DNA of 64,000 nucleotides from an uncultured Bacilli bacterium (GTDB taxonomy: Bacteria; Bacillota_I; Bacilli_A; RF39; UBA660): positions 1 through 64,000 of the forward strand of contig CAKPCB010000008.1 in assembly GCA_934141245.1 (NCBI GenBank). The letters are read 5' to 3'. Under the pieces are notes generated by a model. That model did not search any database and had not been told where the DNA came from. It saw nothing but the letters and a program-made list of their open reading frames with translations. Position numbers and translations under genes: made by a program. Of the stretch, positions 63,427-64,000 are shown piece by piece. Each line of letters opens with the position of its first letter. The stretch's first letter is position 1.

Positions 63427-64000
63427 TTAAATTGTTACGTTTAATAAGTTGAATATTATACCTACTAATATGCTGATTATATATACTAGTAATAAAATTT
63501 TAATGTTTTCTTTATAGTTTTTGTTTACTTTAAATAGTACTAAAATTCCTAACCCACTTGCACATAAAAGTCCTGAAATCGCAGAACCGAATGTTAAGGC
63601 ATTATTCAGATATAGCTCTGTAATAACTACAGATGAAGCACAATTAGGTATAAGACCAATAAGTCCTGATAAAATAGGCCCTAGAAATGTACTCGCGACT
63701 AAGAATGATGATATTTTGTCCTCACCTATTATATGAATAATAATATCCATTCCAAAATTTATTCCAAGGATAAATATAAAAATTGTAAGAGTATGCTTAA
63801 GTGCTGATAACCAAATGTTTTCTTCGCAGTGACAGTGATCGTGATCACACATTTTAGAAATTTCTGGAGCAATTTTTTTAGATTTCCTATTTACAAACAA
63901 ATCTATTATTAATCCTGCCAACATACCTATTATAACTTTAACTAAAAGAAATTTTACAATAGTTGGGATTGATGCATTAGAAGATAATAATATTGGAAGC
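63427..64000 (-). CDS. Putative multi-TM metal exporter (ArsP_2/manganese-transporter-like), partial
   Basis: The frame is open to the window edge, so the N-terminal part is missing and the true start is unknown. The visible part has a His/Cys stretch CDHDHCHCEENIW, then helix pairs with GLIPNCASSVVITELYLNNALTFGSAISGL, a motif seen in the 10-TM putative heavy-metal exporter family (sometimes named arsenic efflux or manganese transporter). About six helices are visible. The metal carried is not certain. Confidence 0.75.
   Translation of the reverse strand, partial: LPILLSSNASIPTIVKFLLVKVIIGMLAGLIIDLFVNRKSKKIAPEISKMCDHDHCHCEENIWLSALKHTLTIFIFILGINFGMDIIIHIIGEDKISSFLVASTFLGPILSGLIGLIPNCASSVVITELYLNNALTFGSAISGLLCASGLGILVLFKVNKNYKENIKILLLVYIISILVGIIFNLLNVTI

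Noticed and set aside
1..64000. Mycoplasma-type genetic code (TGA as Trp)
   Set aside because: The ArsR-family and XRE genes end in TGA at the expected family lengths, and Trp codons are TGG.

Overview
The window is AT-rich chromosomal DNA from a low-GC Bacillota. TGA is used as a stop (for example in the ArsR-family and XRE genes), so the mycoplasma code is excluded. The cell makes a wall (MurE, MurF, Ddl, a SEDS protein, a peptidoglycan-type deacetylase). It also carries sporulation genes: a pro-sigma-K homologue, two CotZ/ExsY-like coat proteins, SpoIIID-like HTH proteins and a histidine kinase gene with Spo0A-type boxes. PolC, a T-box hisS-aspS operon, CIRCE/Hsp20, YqeG-YqeH and LepA-HemW fit Bacilli. 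The mix of compact gene set, sporulation genes and many uncharacterised membrane proteins resembles uncultured gut lineages such as RF39; that placement is inference. Starts are commonly preceded by GGTGA or GGAGG, and several genes start with GTG or TTG.

Layout. 1-11.8 kb (minus strand): tRNA-Thr; a thiol/sulfur cluster (CcdA-like, thioredoxin-like, cysteine desulfurase); HemW; two double-HTH SpoIIID-like proteins; LepA; a two-gene operon for large membrane-anchored proteins; and an Smr protein. 12-17.4 kb: a two-component system and an ABC transporter of the peptide-sensing type, with a candidate response-regulator site before the transporter. 17.5-18.8 kb: an XRE + KilA-N cassette flanked by direct repeats of the ppdK 3' end and terminator, which looks like a small integrated element. 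18.8-25.3 kb: ppdK, an anchored protein, TspO, and a zinc/cadmium-type P-type ATPase with its ArsR/SmtB repressor and operator.

25.3-30.6 kb: a T-box-controlled hisS - unknown membrane protein - aspS operon, truB and a small membrane protein. 30.7-38.6 kb: polC, an unknown protein, a 37-residue membrane ORF, trpS and a Fic protein. 38.6-42.9 kb: an Lgt-like membrane protein, two zinc-ribbon membrane proteins and Tex. 42.9-47.7 kb: a sporulation-flavoured block with an orphan histidine kinase, an EIIB-like protein lacking its cysteine, two coat proteins and a SEDS protein. 47.7-60.7 kb: envelope and wall synthesis (glycosyltransferase, degenerate transglutaminase-like protein, Ddl, MurF, hydrolase, YqeH/YqeG, cohesin-like surface protein, deacetylase, SigK, MurE). 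60.7-64 kb: FolD and GlyA (one-carbon metabolism), Hsp20 under CIRCE, and a partial metal-efflux protein running off the end.

Most of the window is housekeeping. The parts most worth a second look are the ppdK-tail-flanked XRE/KilA-N cassette, the two tandem SpoIIID-like double-HTH genes, the Spo0A-box kinase with its cysteine-less EIIB neighbour, the Cys/Asp tail on HisRS with an overlapping Asp/His codon in its T-box, and the large surface-protein operon. No CRISPR array, rRNA, transposase or integrase was seen.
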